Shown here: in pieces, positions 34,680 to 42,845 of the stretch | Numbering within the stretch: position 1 is the stretch's first letter | How the letters are laid out: the number at the start of each line of letters is the position of its first letter | Assembly (NCBI GenBank): GCA_902801465.1 | Contig: CADCIH010000017.1 | Coordinates: forward strand, 1 to 50,598 | Length of the DNA: 50,598 bases | Direction of reading: 5' to 3' | Origin: an uncultured Bacteroidia bacterium | Lineage (GTDB): Bacteria; Bacteroidota; Bacteroidia; Bacteroidales; F082 | Program-made: the position numbers and the translations under genes | The notes under the pieces: model-generated | What the model saw: only the letters and a program-made list of their open reading frames with translations | Database searches by the model: none | What the model was told of the DNA's origin: nothing

Positions 34680-35229
34680 TTTCTTTCTTTTCTGAGAGGA
34701 GTATTAGGGCGAACACTGCATAGTTGATCATGTCGTAGTAGTTGGCGTCGAGGCCTTCCGACACAATTGTCTTGCCGCCGTTATCCTCGATTGACTTGGT
34801 GCGGAGCACTTTGGCCATGATGAGGTCGGTGATGGAGCTGATGCGCATGTCGCGCCAGGCCTCGGAGTAGTCATGGTTCTTGCGGGTCATGAGTTCGTAG
34901 GCCTCGTTGGTCACTTTGTCATAGAGTCGAGTGGCCTCTTCCGAACTCAGGTCAGGTTGGTCCACAACGCCCAGTTGCAGTTGGATGATGCCCATGGCGG
35001 CGTAGTTGACGATGCCGATGAACTCAGGCTCGATGCCTTCCTCCACCAGGTGTTCGCTGACGGTCTGAAGGGTCCTGATGCGTTTCACCTTGATGAATAT
35101 CTGGTCGGTGATGGAGGGAGCCCTCAAGATACGCCATGCCGGACCGTAGTCCTTCATCTTGTCGATATACAACTTGCGGCATTGCGCCAGCACGGCATGG
35201 TATTGTTTTTCGGTGTTGGGAGTATTCAT
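34669..35229 (-). CDS. DUF1599 nucleotide-modification-associated protein
   Basis: 186 residues built of two similar halves. Residues 8-80 contain CRKLYIDKMKDYGPAWRILR and SITDQIFIKVKRI; residues 105-178 contain LMTRKNHDYSEAWRDMR and SITDLIMAKVLRTKSIED. Both carry the DYxxAWRxxR then SITDxIxxKxxR pattern of DUF1599, a family placed near nucleotide-modification enzymes; activity unknown. Cytoplasmic. First gene of a three-gene minus-strand operon with the DoxX-like protein and the permease; the promoter at 35256-35284 is very well formed. Divergent from folP, an arrangement that recurs in Bacteroidota. Confidence 0.92.
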   Translation of the reverse strand: MNTPNTEKQYHAVLAQCRKLYIDKMKDYGPAWRILRAPSITDQIFIKVKRIRTLQTVSEHLVEEGIEPEFIGIVNYAAMGIIQLQLGVVDQPDLSSEEATRLYDKVTNEAYELMTRKNHDYSEAWRDMRISSITDLIMAKVLRTKSIEDNGGKTIVSEGLDANYYDMINYAVFALILLSEKKENEK

Positions 35230-35255
35230 GATTACGTAACCATTAATTGAGACTG

Positions 35256-35284
35256 CAAATATATACTTAAAAATCCATAATCAA
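35256..35284 (-). promoter_or_regulatory. Promoter of the DUF1599 operon
   Basis: On the minus strand TTG (35282-35284), 18-base spacer, TATATTTG (35256-35263), 27 bases before the start codon. Confidence 0.75.
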
Positions 35285-35307
35285 GCAATCCCGTGGATAA
35301 AAACCTC

Positions 35308-35315
35308 TATCTTTG
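35308..35315 (+). promoter_or_regulatory. Promoter -7 element of folP, giving a (nearly) leaderless mRNA
   Basis: TATCTTTG ends only five bases before the folP ATG at 35321, so the transcript should start at or within a few bases of the start codon. Confidence 0.6.
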
Positions 35316-35320
35316 CAAGC

Positions 35321-36085
35321 ATGAAAATGAACTATCCAGCCATCATGGGCATCCTCAATGTGACGCCCGACTCGTTCTCCGACGGGGGGCGGTACAACAG
35401 CGTGGATGCCGCACTGAGACATTCCGAGGAACTACTTGAACAAGGTGCCGACATCGTCGACATCGGAGGATGTTCCACCCGGCCCAACAACGCCATCGCC
35501 ACACAAGAAGAGGAAATGGAACGGGTCATTCCTATACTGAAAGCCATCAGGAAACGGTTCCCACAAGCCACCCTATCGGTGGACACCTTTAGGAAAGCCG
35601 TCGCTGAAGCCTGCGTCGGCGAAGGCATCGACATCGTCAACGACATCTCGGGTGGACTCTTCGACCCAGAAATGCTGCCCTACATCGGCGAGAAACGTAT
35701 CCCCTACGTGCTCATGCACTGCGTGGGAACCCCTGAGACCATGCACCAATACAGCCTCGGCGGCGACATCCACCAGACCGTGATGGACTTCTTCAAAAAG
35801 CAATGCGACACGCTAGAGGCATACGGCCATCACGACATCATCCTCGACCCGGGACTGGGTTTCGGAAAAAGCTTGGAAGCCAACTATGCGCTGCTCCGTG
35901 ACTTGGACCGTTACCGCTACCACGGCTATCCGATCCTCATCGGACTCTCAAGAAAATCGATGATTAAGAAGGTGGCTGGCAACAACGGGGACCCCGATAC
36001 ATGCACAGCACTGCTCAACAGGATTGCCCTGTTGAACGGTGCTGATATCGTAAGAGTTCACAATGTAAAGTTGTTACGGGACTAA
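35321..36085 (+). CDS. folP: Dihydropteroate synthase
   Basis: 254 residues. It joins p-aminobenzoate to dihydropterin pyrophosphate in folate synthesis and is the sulfonamide target. Motifs: MGILNVTPDSFSDGG, GADIVDIGGCSTRPN, SVDTFRKAVAE, INDISGG-like VNDISGGLFD, LMHCVGTPETM, DPGLGFGKSLEANY, GLSRKSMI, and RVHNV at the end. All catalytic loops are present; the length is slightly short compared with many homologues. With the -7 element five bases upstream, the mRNA seems leaderless or starts at the next Met (35327). Its last 12 bases overlap the end of the convergent CsgG/FGE gene. Confidence 0.97.
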   Translation: MKMNYPAIMGILNVTPDSFSDGGRYNSVDAALRHSEELLEQGADIVDIGGCSTRPNNAIATQEEEMERVIPILKAIRKRFPQATLSVDTFRKAVAEACVGEGIDIVNDISGGLFDPEMLPYIGEKRIPYVLMHCVGTPETMHQYSLGGDIHQTVMDFFKKQCDTLEAYGHHDIILDPGLGFGKSLEANYALLRDLDRYRYHGYPILIGLSRKSMIKKVAGNNGDPDTCTALLNRIALLNGADIVRVHNVKLLRD

Positions 36086-38434
36086 GACCAGGCGGAAGCC
36101 ACGACCGCTGAAGCGGCTGCCAGGCTGTCCATAGAGGCGATAGGACACACGGGCAAGACCTGCGAAGTATGACCAACTGCCACCACGGAGCACCCTGACG
36201 GAACCCGAGGTGGGACCTGTGGGGTTGTTTTGGCTCTCACTGGAATAGTTTCCGTACAAGTCGTAGCACCACTCCCAAACGTTACCGCTCATATCGTACA
36301 AGCCCAATTCATTGGGGTCCTTGGTGCCCACCTGATGAGGTGTACTGCCACTGTTGTCGGCATACCAAGCCACATTGCTGAGGATGTTGCCGCCGCTGAA
36401 CTTATAGCCTTTGCTCTTGCTACCGCCACGTGCGGCATATTCCCACTGAGCCTCGGTTGGCAGACTGAAGTGTTCGCCTGTCATCTGGTTCAGCTGTCTG
36501 ATGAAGTCCTGGGCATCGTTCCAGCTGACATTCTCGACAGGAAGATTGTCACCTTTCTTATTGCTGGGGTTCTTGCCCATCACGGCAGTCCAAAGATCTT
36601 GGGTGACTTCGAACTTGCCGATATAGTAGTCGTCCAGAGTCACGCTGTGCGTTGGTTTTTCATCGTTGTTGCAGTCGCCGTTCTGTTCGGGAGTGCATCC
36701 CATGGTGAAGGTACCACCTTTCACATAAAGCAATTCAAAGGTCACGCCATTGACGGTGAAGGTCTTGGGCTGGGATTTGGCCCGTTCAGCTTCGGCTTTC
36801 TTTCTCTCACTCTCTTCGAACAAACGCTGACGTTCAGCTTCGGCTTCGGCTTCAAGGCGTTGACGCTCGGCCTCGGCTTCCAAGCGTTGTTGTTCGGCCT
36901 CGGCTTCTAAGCGTTGGCGTTCAGCTTCGGCTTCGGCAATCAGGCGTTGACGTTCGGCCTCGGCTTCAGCTTCCAAACGCTGGCGTTCAGCTTCAGCCTC
37001 GGCTTCCAAGCGTTGACGTTCAGCTTCCGCTTCAAGACGTTTGCGTTCGGCTTCCAAACGCTGACGTTCGGCTTCGGCTTCTAAGCGTTGGCGTTCGGCT
37101 TCAGCTTCAGCTTCCAAACGCTGGCGCTCAGCTTCCGCTTCAGCGGCTAGACGTTGTTGTTCGGCTTCGGCCTCCAGACGCTGACGCTCAGCAGCTACAC
37201 GAGCGGCTTCGGCCTCGGCGGCCTGGCGCTGTTGTTCAGCCTCGTCAAGCAGACGCTGACGTTCTGCTTCAGCTTCGGCAGCCAGACGTTGTTGCTCAGC
37301 AGCTACACGAGCGGCTTCGGCCTCGGCGGCCTGGCGCTGTTGTTCAGCCTCGGCAAGCAGACGCTGACGTTCAGCTTCAGCTTCGGCAGCTAGACGCTGA
37401 CGCTCAGCAGCCACGCGAGCGGCTTCGGCCTCGGTAGCCTGACGCTGTTGTTCAACCTCGGCAAGCAGGCGTTGGCGTTCTGCCTCAGCTTCAGCAGCCA
37501 GACGCTGACGCTCAGCAGCTATGCGAGCGGCTTCGGCCTCGGCGGCCTGGCGCTGTTGTTCAGCCTCGGCAAGCAGACGCTGACGCTCAGCTTCAGCTTG
37601 ACGGGCTGCCTCAACCTCGGCTTGATGCGCTGCCTCAACCTCGGCTTGATGTGCGGCCAACTGTTCGCAAGGCTTTTCGTCGGTCACCAAACGGCAACGG
37701 CCAGCAGTGGCTCCGCCTTGTGTGATATAGGTTTCGCTATAGGGAACAATCTCATTCGACTTCATCAGCGACAGCTCGTCAGCCGACGGGATACGCCATG
37801 TACAATAGCCATACTGTCCGCTCTCGTTGATGCGCGAGATGATATTGGTCGGCTCAGCGTCGAAGACACCAAGGTCACGGGGAAACACGTGCAGGAAGTT
37901 GTACAAGGTAATCATCGTATCGGACTGGTACTTGGCATCCAATACACCCATGGCCTTGTTACGAGTCACCGAAAGGTCAACGCCATCGGTAATCATGAGT
38001 GCCAGATTTTGGGCCAGTTCTTGAATGACTTTGCGGTACGATGTATCGGAAAATGCCGCTCCTTGGATAGCGTCGATGGTACCTGTTTCCAAATTAACCA
38101 CACGGGCATCGATATTGTAGTTACCCAAAAACAGGTTAACGTCACCTACCACGACCTTCGACACGTTCAAGATCTTTCCGATCTTGACCATCTGCTTGTC
38201 GGTATTCTTATTGTGCTGGAAGCCCTGCTCGCCGATAACCTTGTCAATCTGCGTACGTTCCACTATAGTGTAACCCTCAGGTTGAAAATAGGTCGCGAAA
38301 ATGGCAGTGATGCCATCCACTGTTTGCTGGGAAACTCCACCATTGGCCTTGAAGTCAAGTACAGCGATGCGCTGTGCACTCACAGTGAATGCCAGCATCA
38401 GCAATGAAGCGAGAACGTAAAATCTGGTTTTCAT
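36074..38434 (-). CDS. CsgG-like / coiled-coil / FGE-fold (SUMF1-type) modular protein
   Basis: 786 residues. Signal peptide MKTRFYVLASLLMLAFTVSA. Residues 22-170 resemble the CsgG/FlgO family (RIAVLDFKANGG, TIVERTQIDKVIGEQGFQ, DARVVNLETG). Residues 255-555 are a highly repetitive coiled coil of AEAERQRLLAEAEQQRQ-type units. Residues 557-786 are a formylglycine-generating-enzyme-type C-lectin fold: VKGGTFTMGC, KFEVTQDLWTAVMG, LPVENVSWNDAQDFI, LPTEAQWEYAARGG, DMSGNVWEWCYD, VLRGGSWSYF and the ending RGFRLVLVP. No copper-site cysteines of a true FGE are evident apart from scattered ones, so a binding rather than enzyme role is likely. It may be an envelope sensor or adhesin. It stands between folP and cdaA, which are neighbours in many Bacteroidota. 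Confidence 0.88.
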   Translation of the reverse strand: MKTRFYVLASLLMLAFTVSAQRIAVLDFKANGGVSQQTVDGITAIFATYFQPEGYTIVERTQIDKVIGEQGFQHNKNTDKQMVKIGKILNVSKVVVGDVNLFLGNYNIDARVVNLETGTIDAIQGAAFSDTSYRKVIQELAQNLALMITDGVDLSVTRNKAMGVLDAKYQSDTMITLYNFLHVFPRDLGVFDAEPTNIISRINESGQYGYCTWRIPSADELSLMKSNEIVPYSETYITQGGATAGRCRLVTDEKPCEQLAAHQAEVEAAHQAEVEAARQAEAERQRLLAEAEQQRQAAEAEAARIAAERQRLAAEAEAERQRLLAEVEQQRQATEAEAARVAAERQRLAAEAEAERQRLLAEAEQQRQAAEAEAARVAAEQQRLAAEAEAERQRLLDEAEQQRQAAEAEAARVAAERQRLEAEAEQQRLAAEAEAERQRLEAEAEAERQRLEAEAERQRLEAERKRLEAEAERQRLEAEAEAERQRLEAEAEAERQRLIAEAEAERQRLEAEAEQQRLEAEAERQRLEAEAEAERQRLFEESERKKAEAERAKSQPKTFTVNGVTFELLYVKGGTFTMGCTPEQNGDCNNDEKPTHSVTLDDYYIGKFEVTQDLWTAVMGKNPSNKKGDNLPVENVSWNDAQDFIRQLNQMTGEHFSLPTEAQWEYAARGGSKSKGYKFSGGNILSNVAWYADNSGSTPHQVGTKDPNELGLYDMSGNVWEWCYDLYGNYSSESQNNPTGPTSGSVRVLRGGSWSYFAGLARVSYRLYGQPGSRFSGRGFRLVLVP
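36770..37665. repeat. Tandem repeats coding for the AEAERQRL coiled coil
   Basis: About 900 bases of imperfect repeats with periods around 21-33 bp inside the preceding gene (on the plus strand units such as GCTTCGGCTTCCAAGCGTTG). Higher-order copies near 37180-37600 are almost identical to each other, so copy number may change by recombination. Confidence 0.85.
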
Positions 38435-38465
38435 ATCAAACGCTATTATTTATCCAAAGAATTTG

Positions 38466-38497
38466 CAAAAATAATCAAATTTCAGAAACCCATCAAA
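38466..38497 (-). promoter_or_regulatory. Promoter of the CsgG/FGE gene
   Basis: On the minus strand TTTG (38494-38497), 20-base spacer, TATTTTTG (38466-38473), 32 bases before the start codon. Confidence 0.7.
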
Positions 38498-38516
38498 ACA
38501 AAACGAAAAAAATATG

Positions 38517-38524
38517 TAATTTTG
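38517..38524 (+). promoter_or_regulatory. Promoter -7 element of cdaA
   Basis: TAATTTTG (TAnnTTTG) ends 24 bases before the cdaA ATG at 38549. It includes the first base of a longer reading frame, arguing against the start at 38522. Confidence 0.55.
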
Positions 38525-38548
38525 CCATTTGAAAACAGCATTGGTACA

Positions 38549-39319
38549 ATGATCGACCTTTTTATTCAGATACGCATTGTTGACATCATCGATGTGGTGT
38601 TGGTAGCCCTTCTGCTCTATGGCCTTTATCGGCTACTGAAAGGTACCGCTGCCATCAGTATTTTCATAGGCATTGTCGCCATCTTCCTCATCTCGCAACT
38701 TGTAAACGCCCTCCAGATGGAACTCCTCTCCTCAATCCTCGGGGCTTTTGTCAGTGTGGGTTTCATCGCGCTCATCATCATCTTCCAGCCTGAGATAAGG
38801 CGTTTTCTGTTCACCATCGGCGCCAAGACGCAAACCGGGGAAAACAAAATGTTCCACATCTTCAAACGCAAGAGTCGCCACATCTCACTCGACACCGACA
38901 CCATCTGCCAAGCCTGCAGGGCGATGTCCGACATCAAACAGGGCGCGCTCATCGTCATCACTAGGCAGAACACATTGGCCGACATCGTCATGACGGGTGT
39001 CACCATCGAGGCCGAGATCAGCAAGCCTTTGATTGAAAACATCTTCTTCAAAAACAGTCCCTTGCACGATGGCGCCATGATCATCACCGACAACAAAATC
39101 ACCGCGGCTCGATGCATCCTTCCGGTAACCAACAACACCGACCTTCCCGGACATTACGGGCTGCGTCACCGCGCCGCTATTGGTGTCAGCGAAAACAACG
39201 ACTGCATCGTCATCGTGGTCTCCGAGGAAACAGGTGCCATCAGCCTGGTCAAAGAAGGCAGAATCACTACCCTGCAACCTCTCACCATGAGAGAAATCCT
39301 TGAAAAAGAATTGAAGTAA
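38549..39319 (+). CDS. cdaA: Diadenylate cyclase (membrane type)
   Basis: 256 residues from ATG 38549. It makes the second messenger c-di-AMP from two ATP at the inner face of the membrane. Three helices (about 8-26, 33-52, 58-78) are followed by the DAC domain, with the DGA motif Asp174-Gly175-Ala176 in SPLHDGAMII and the RHR motif Arg206-His207-Arg208 in YGLRHRAAIG. Both are intact, so it should be active. The start was chosen since the upstream frame opening at 38522 overlaps the promoter. c-di-AMP controls potassium and osmotic balance and wall homeostasis in many bacteria. A weak hairpin and heptamer-spaced bases follow the stop. Confidence 0.95.
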   Translation: MIDLFIQIRIVDIIDVVLVALLLYGLYRLLKGTAAISIFIGIVAIFLISQLVNALQMELLSSILGAFVSVGFIALIIIFQPEIRRFLFTIGAKTQTGENKMFHIFKRKSRHISLDTDTICQACRAMSDIKQGALIVITRQNTLADIVMTGVTIEAEISKPLIENIFFKNSPLHDGAMIITDNKITAARCILPVTNNTDLPGHYGLRHRAAIGVSENNDCIVIVVSEETGAISLVKEGRITTLQPLTMREILEKELK

Positions 39320-39347
39320 ACTGAAAACTATCAGTTTTCCGTTTTCA
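39320..39347. repeat. Heptamer-spaced sequence with hairpin between cdaA and lipoprotein gene
   Basis: Starting right after the cdaA stop: ACTGAAA, ACTATCA, GTTTTCC, GTTTTCA. GAAAACT (39323-39329) pairs with AGTTTTC (39333-39339), a possible weak terminator. The stop of the convergent lipoprotein gene lies inside. Confidence 0.45.
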
Positions 39348-40107
39348 ACTCCACAAATCCTTCTTCTTCCAACTGGAAGTAATAGCCTTGCTCCCGTGGG
39401 TCCCAACGGAGCTTGAATCTCGGAACCTGGTTCTTGGGCTTCAGGGCATTCTCAACGAAGCTGTTCATCATATAATCATAGGTAAATGCCGCATAACGCC
39501 GTCCAAGATACACGGCAAAGTCATACACATCCTTTGCCTTCAAGGGTGTGATCTGGTAATGGTATTGCGTGCCATTCTTTTTACCATTGGTCACATGTGA
39601 TTCAAATTCATCGCGAAGGTTGAACTCGTCAAACACAGTAGGATGCCACTCGCCGTCGTTGACATCGAACCACGAGGCCACATTCACCGTGTTGAGCGTG
39701 AAAGTATATTCATACTGATCAATAAAATCGAACAGTTGGTCTACATAATCGGTGTAAAGCCCCTGCATCTCCACCTTGGAGAGGACGACCAGCCAATGCA
39801 GCGAGTCAACCTGAACTTGGTCAGGATTGTCGGGAATATATACATTTACATGATAAGTGCCCAATTCCTCAGCATAGGCGGCATACATGATGTCGAGAAA
39901 CTGGTTCTGGTCGACAGAGTCGAGCACCCGGCTATACTCCCCGCTATCGTCAGGGACCAGCTTCACTTCGGCAGCTTCAGGGAAATAAACCGCCACCTGC
40001 ACTTGAGGCGACTGGGCAACAAAACGGTTGGCGAGACGGAACTCGCTGCCGCACGACGCGAAGAACATCACGGCCAACAACCCTATGAAAATATTCTTGA
40101 TTCTCAT
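39331..40107 (-). CDS. Lipoprotein of unknown function
   Basis: 258 residues with a lipoprotein signal ending in FFASC (Cys19). The rest is soluble and looks alpha/beta: VQVAVYFPEAAEVKLVPDDS, YHVNVYIPDNPDQVQVDSLHW, LVVLSKVEMQGLYTDY, YTFTLNTVNVASWFDVNDGEW, then AKDVYDFAVYLGRRYAAFTY and an aromatic end (RWDPREQGYYFQLEE). No family recognised. It starts only three bases after parC, so it is probably translated from the parC transcript, and it overlaps the heptamer-type junction after cdaA. Probably attached to the periplasmic side of a membrane. Confidence 0.8.
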   Translation of the reverse strand: MRIKNIFIGLLAVMFFASCGSEFRLANRFVAQSPQVQVAVYFPEAAEVKLVPDDSGEYSRVLDSVDQNQFLDIMYAAYAEELGTYHVNVYIPDNPDQVQVDSLHWLVVLSKVEMQGLYTDYVDQLFDFIDQYEYTFTLNTVNVASWFDVNDGEWHPTVFDEFNLRDEFESHVTNGKKNGTQYHYQITPLKAKDVYDFAVYLGRRYAAFTYDYMMNSFVENALKPKNQVPRFKLRWDPREQGYYFQLEEEGFVELKTEN

Positions 40108-40110
40108 GGC

Positions 40111-42777
40111 TTAAAACAACTCCATTTGCACACCATCTCCTCCTGGAGGATTGTTATCAGGATCCTGTCCATCGTCAACACGACTATTGTTATCTGTAAC
40201 ATCCTGATTATCAGCGTTTTCTGTAATTACTTGATTATCATCTAATTCCGGTACTTCTGAAGCTTCAGGTTCGATGGGTTCCAACCATTGGTAGCCCTCT
40301 ATCTCACGGTTCGAGAGGCGTTTGCCTTTGGCTTTGTAGCTCTTGATGCCGATGAACTCTTCCACGTTGACCTCGTCGTCGGGGAAGCTGTTGCCAGCAT
40401 CGCTCACCTTGTAGCTCAGCAACAGGCGTGGCATCACGTCGGTACTGAACGTGAGGAACTTGGCTCCTTCATGCTCACCGATGAACGAGGTGCGGGTGTT
40501 GGGTTTTTCATCCTTCTCGATACAGAAGCGTTTCAGGTACATCTTCTGGGTCTCGCCTTCGATATACACCACAGAGAAGATCTCGTCGGGATCGAACTTA
40601 CGGATCTCCATCATATCGTCGTCGAAATGGGTGGAGAGGTCGTATCCTGTAATCTTAAAGTCGCCGTTTGAGAAGAGCTGGAGTATGCGGTCGTCGCCCT
40701 CGAAGGCTCCCAGATACTGGCCTCGCTTGTCGGCATTGAGACGCCTCACCGTGTCGTCGTACCACAGGTCGCGGGCGGTGAGTGTTGACACGCCGTCGTC
40801 GTGCTTGAACACGAGTTTGATGGGGTATTTGGTCAGCTGGTTGCCACGTGCCGAACGTCCTTTTACGGCAAGTTGCGCGAAGTCGTAATCAAAGGTGGTC
40901 TTCTTGAGTTTAGGAGCTGGTCGCAGCTGCACTTTGATGATTTCTGCCTCGCCGTTGGCATTGGCGGTGAAATATACCACCTTTGAATCGGGCTTGCCTT
41001 GGGTGAGGTCGTATTCTTTGTCGCGGGTGACACCGGTCACGGCAAAGCGCTTCACATAGAACGGATTGCCTGGCTTGCCGTCGCGATACACCACGTTGTA
41101 GGTGGTGCGGTCGTCATTTTTGCGGAACACAGCCACATGGATGATATTGGCCCCAACGAAGAGTTTGGCTTGTATCTTGGTCACCATATAGGTGCCGTTC
41201 TCATGGAACACGATGATGTCATCCATATCGGAGCAGTCGGAGACAAAAGCATAAGCTTCCTTGACCTTCTCGCGTTTGAGACCCTCGCCGGTGCAGATGA
41301 AGCCCTCCTTGCTGTTCACATAGAGCTTCTCGTTGTTGGCAGCCACGGCTTGGGCTGAGATGTTGTCGAAGTTACGGATCTCGGTCTTGCGCTCGCGACC
41401 GGCCCCATATTTCTCTTTGATATGGAGATAATAGTTGATGGTATATTCAACGATATGGTCGAGGTTGAAGCGTGCCTCTTCGATTTTTTGCTCGATATCG
41501 GCGAGTTGTTCATCGGCTTTCTTGAGGTCGAACTTGGAGATTTTACGCACTGGTTTCTCACAGAGTTTCAGCACATCGTCGCGGGTGATCTCCCGTTTCA
41601 GTTTCTTTCGATAGGGGTCGAAACGGCGCTCAATGCCAGTCACCTGATCTTCCCAACTCTCATAATCCTTCTTTTCCAACTCCTTGTAGATACCTTTCTC
41701 GAAGAAGATCTTCTCCAACGATATCCAGTGCCAGTCGCTCTCCAGCTCGTCGAGGAGGATTCGCAGCTCCCAGCTGAGCAGTTCCATGGTACGGTCGGTA
41801 CAGCGTTTCAGGATCTCGCTGACGCCCATGAAGGCGGGACGGTCGTTGACGATGACGCAGGCGTTGGGTGAGATGGAGACTTCACAGTCGGTGAATGCAT
41901 ACAAGGCATCGATGGTCTGGTCGGGCGACACACCTGGGTTCAGGTAAATCACGATCTCGCAGTTCTCGGCAGTGTTGTCGTCGATCTTCTTAATCTTGAT
42001 TTTGCCTTTGTCGTTACATTTCACGATGCTCTCAATCACTCCGCCCGTTGTAGTGCCGTATGGAATCTCCGTGATAACCAGGGTCTTCTTGTCTTGTTGC
42101 GTAATACGGGCGCGCACCCTGATACGGCCTCCACGGAAACCGTCGTTGTAGTTGGTCACATCCATCAGGCCTCCTGTGGGGAAGTCGGGATAGAGCGTGA
42201 AAGGCTCGTCGCGCAGATAAGCCACGGAGGCGTCGATAAGTTCGATGAAGTTATGTGGCAGGAACTTGGATGCGAGGCCTACGGCGATGCCTTCGGTGCC
42301 TTGTGCCAGAAGCAGGGGGAACTTCACCGGAAGCAGCACCGGCTCTTGGTTACGACCATCGTACGAGGGCGTCCAGTCGGTGGTTTTCTTGTTGAAGACC
42401 ACCTCCTTGGCGAATTTTGAAAGGCGTGCCTCGATGTAACGGGGCGCCGCCGCATCGTCACCTGTAAGGATGTTTCCGAAGTTACCTTGGGTCTCAATCA
42501 GCAGGTCCTTCTGGGCAAGCTGCACCATGGCAGATCCGATGGAGGCGTCGCCGTGGGGATGGTATTTCATGGTGTTACCCACGATGTTGGCCACCTTGTT
42601 GAAACGGCCGTCGTCCAACTCACTCATCGAGTGGAGGATACGGCGTTGCACAGGCTTCAGTCCGTCCTCCAGCGCGGGAACGGCACGGTCCAAAATCACA
42701 TACGAGGCATAGTCGAGAAACCAATTCTCGAACATACCCTTAAGGGGAATCACATGATATTCTTCGTTGTTATCCAT
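40111..42777 (-). CDS. parC: DNA topoisomerase IV subunit A
   Basis: 888 residues of the long ParC type found in Bacteroidota. It cuts and rejoins DNA to unlink daughter chromosomes, with ParE encoded elsewhere. The N-terminus IPLKGMFENWFLDYASYVILDRA differs from GyrA. The cleavage domain has AAPRYIEARLS with active-site Tyr114, followed by a coiled gate and C-terminal beta-pinwheel blades (GFICTGEGLKREKV, GRSARGNQLTKYPI). The GyrA box QRRGGKG is absent, as expected for ParC. The quinolone-region motif is KYHPHGDASIGSAM: Ala78 takes the place of the usual Ser, probably a family trait. The last 45 residues are an acidic, Asn/Asp-rich tail ending QMELF. A perfect promoter lies 20 bases upstream. 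Confidence 0.94.
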   Translation of the reverse strand: MDNNEEYHVIPLKGMFENWFLDYASYVILDRAVPALEDGLKPVQRRILHSMSELDDGRFNKVANIVGNTMKYHPHGDASIGSAMVQLAQKDLLIETQGNFGNILTGDDAAAPRYIEARLSKFAKEVVFNKKTTDWTPSYDGRNQEPVLLPVKFPLLLAQGTEGIAVGLASKFLPHNFIELIDASVAYLRDEPFTLYPDFPTGGLMDVTNYNDGFRGGRIRVRARITQQDKKTLVITEIPYGTTTGGVIESIVKCNDKGKIKIKKIDDNTAENCEIVIYLNPGVSPDQTIDALYAFTDCEVSISPNACVIVNDRPAFMGVSEILKRCTDRTMELLSWELRILLDELESDWHWISLEKIFFEKGIYKELEKKDYESWEDQVTGIERRFDPYRKKLKREITRDDVLKLCEKPVRKISKFDLKKADEQLADIEQKIEEARFNLDHIVEYTINYYLHIKEKYGAGRERKTEIRNFDNISAQAVAANNEKLYVNSKEGFICTGEGLKREKVKEAYAFVSDCSDMDDIIVFHENGTYMVTKIQAKLFVGANIIHVAVFRKNDDRTTYNVVYRDGKPGNPFYVKRFAVTGVTRDKEYDLTQGKPDSKVVYFTANANGEAEIIKVQLRPAPKLKKTTFDYDFAQLAVKGRSARGNQLTKYPIKLVFKHDDGVSTLTARDLWYDDTVRRLNADKRGQYLGAFEGDDRILQLFSNGDFKITGYDLSTHFDDDMMEIRKFDPDEIFSVVYIEGETQKMYLKRFCIEKDEKPNTRTSFIGEHEGAKFLTFSTDVMPRLLLSYKVSDAGNSFPDDEVNVEEFIGIKSYKAKGKRLSNREIEGYQWLEPIEPEASEVPELDDNQVITENADNQDVTDNNSRVDDGQDPDNNPPGGDGVQMELF

Positions 42778-42796
42778 AAAGGCAAGAAAAGAAATG

Positions 42797-42827
42797 CAAA
42801 GATACGGTTTTTTTCCTTTTTGTCAAA
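42797..42827 (-). promoter_or_regulatory. Promoter of parC
   Basis: On the minus strand TTTG (42824-42827), 19-base spacer, TATCTTTG (42797-42804), 20 bases before the ATG. A model case of the Bacteroidota promoter. Confidence 0.8.
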
Positions 42828-42845
42828 AGAAAAAAAAACAAGGGA

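Noticed and set aside
36783-37665. Repeat block as a CRISPR array
   Set aside because: Units are adjacent, coding and in frame; no unique spacers of constant length and no cas genes.
37448-38407. 319-residue frame antisense to the CsgG/FGE gene
   Set aside because: Mirror of repeats and CsgG region; low-complexity LSFGFG-type sequence and no start signals.
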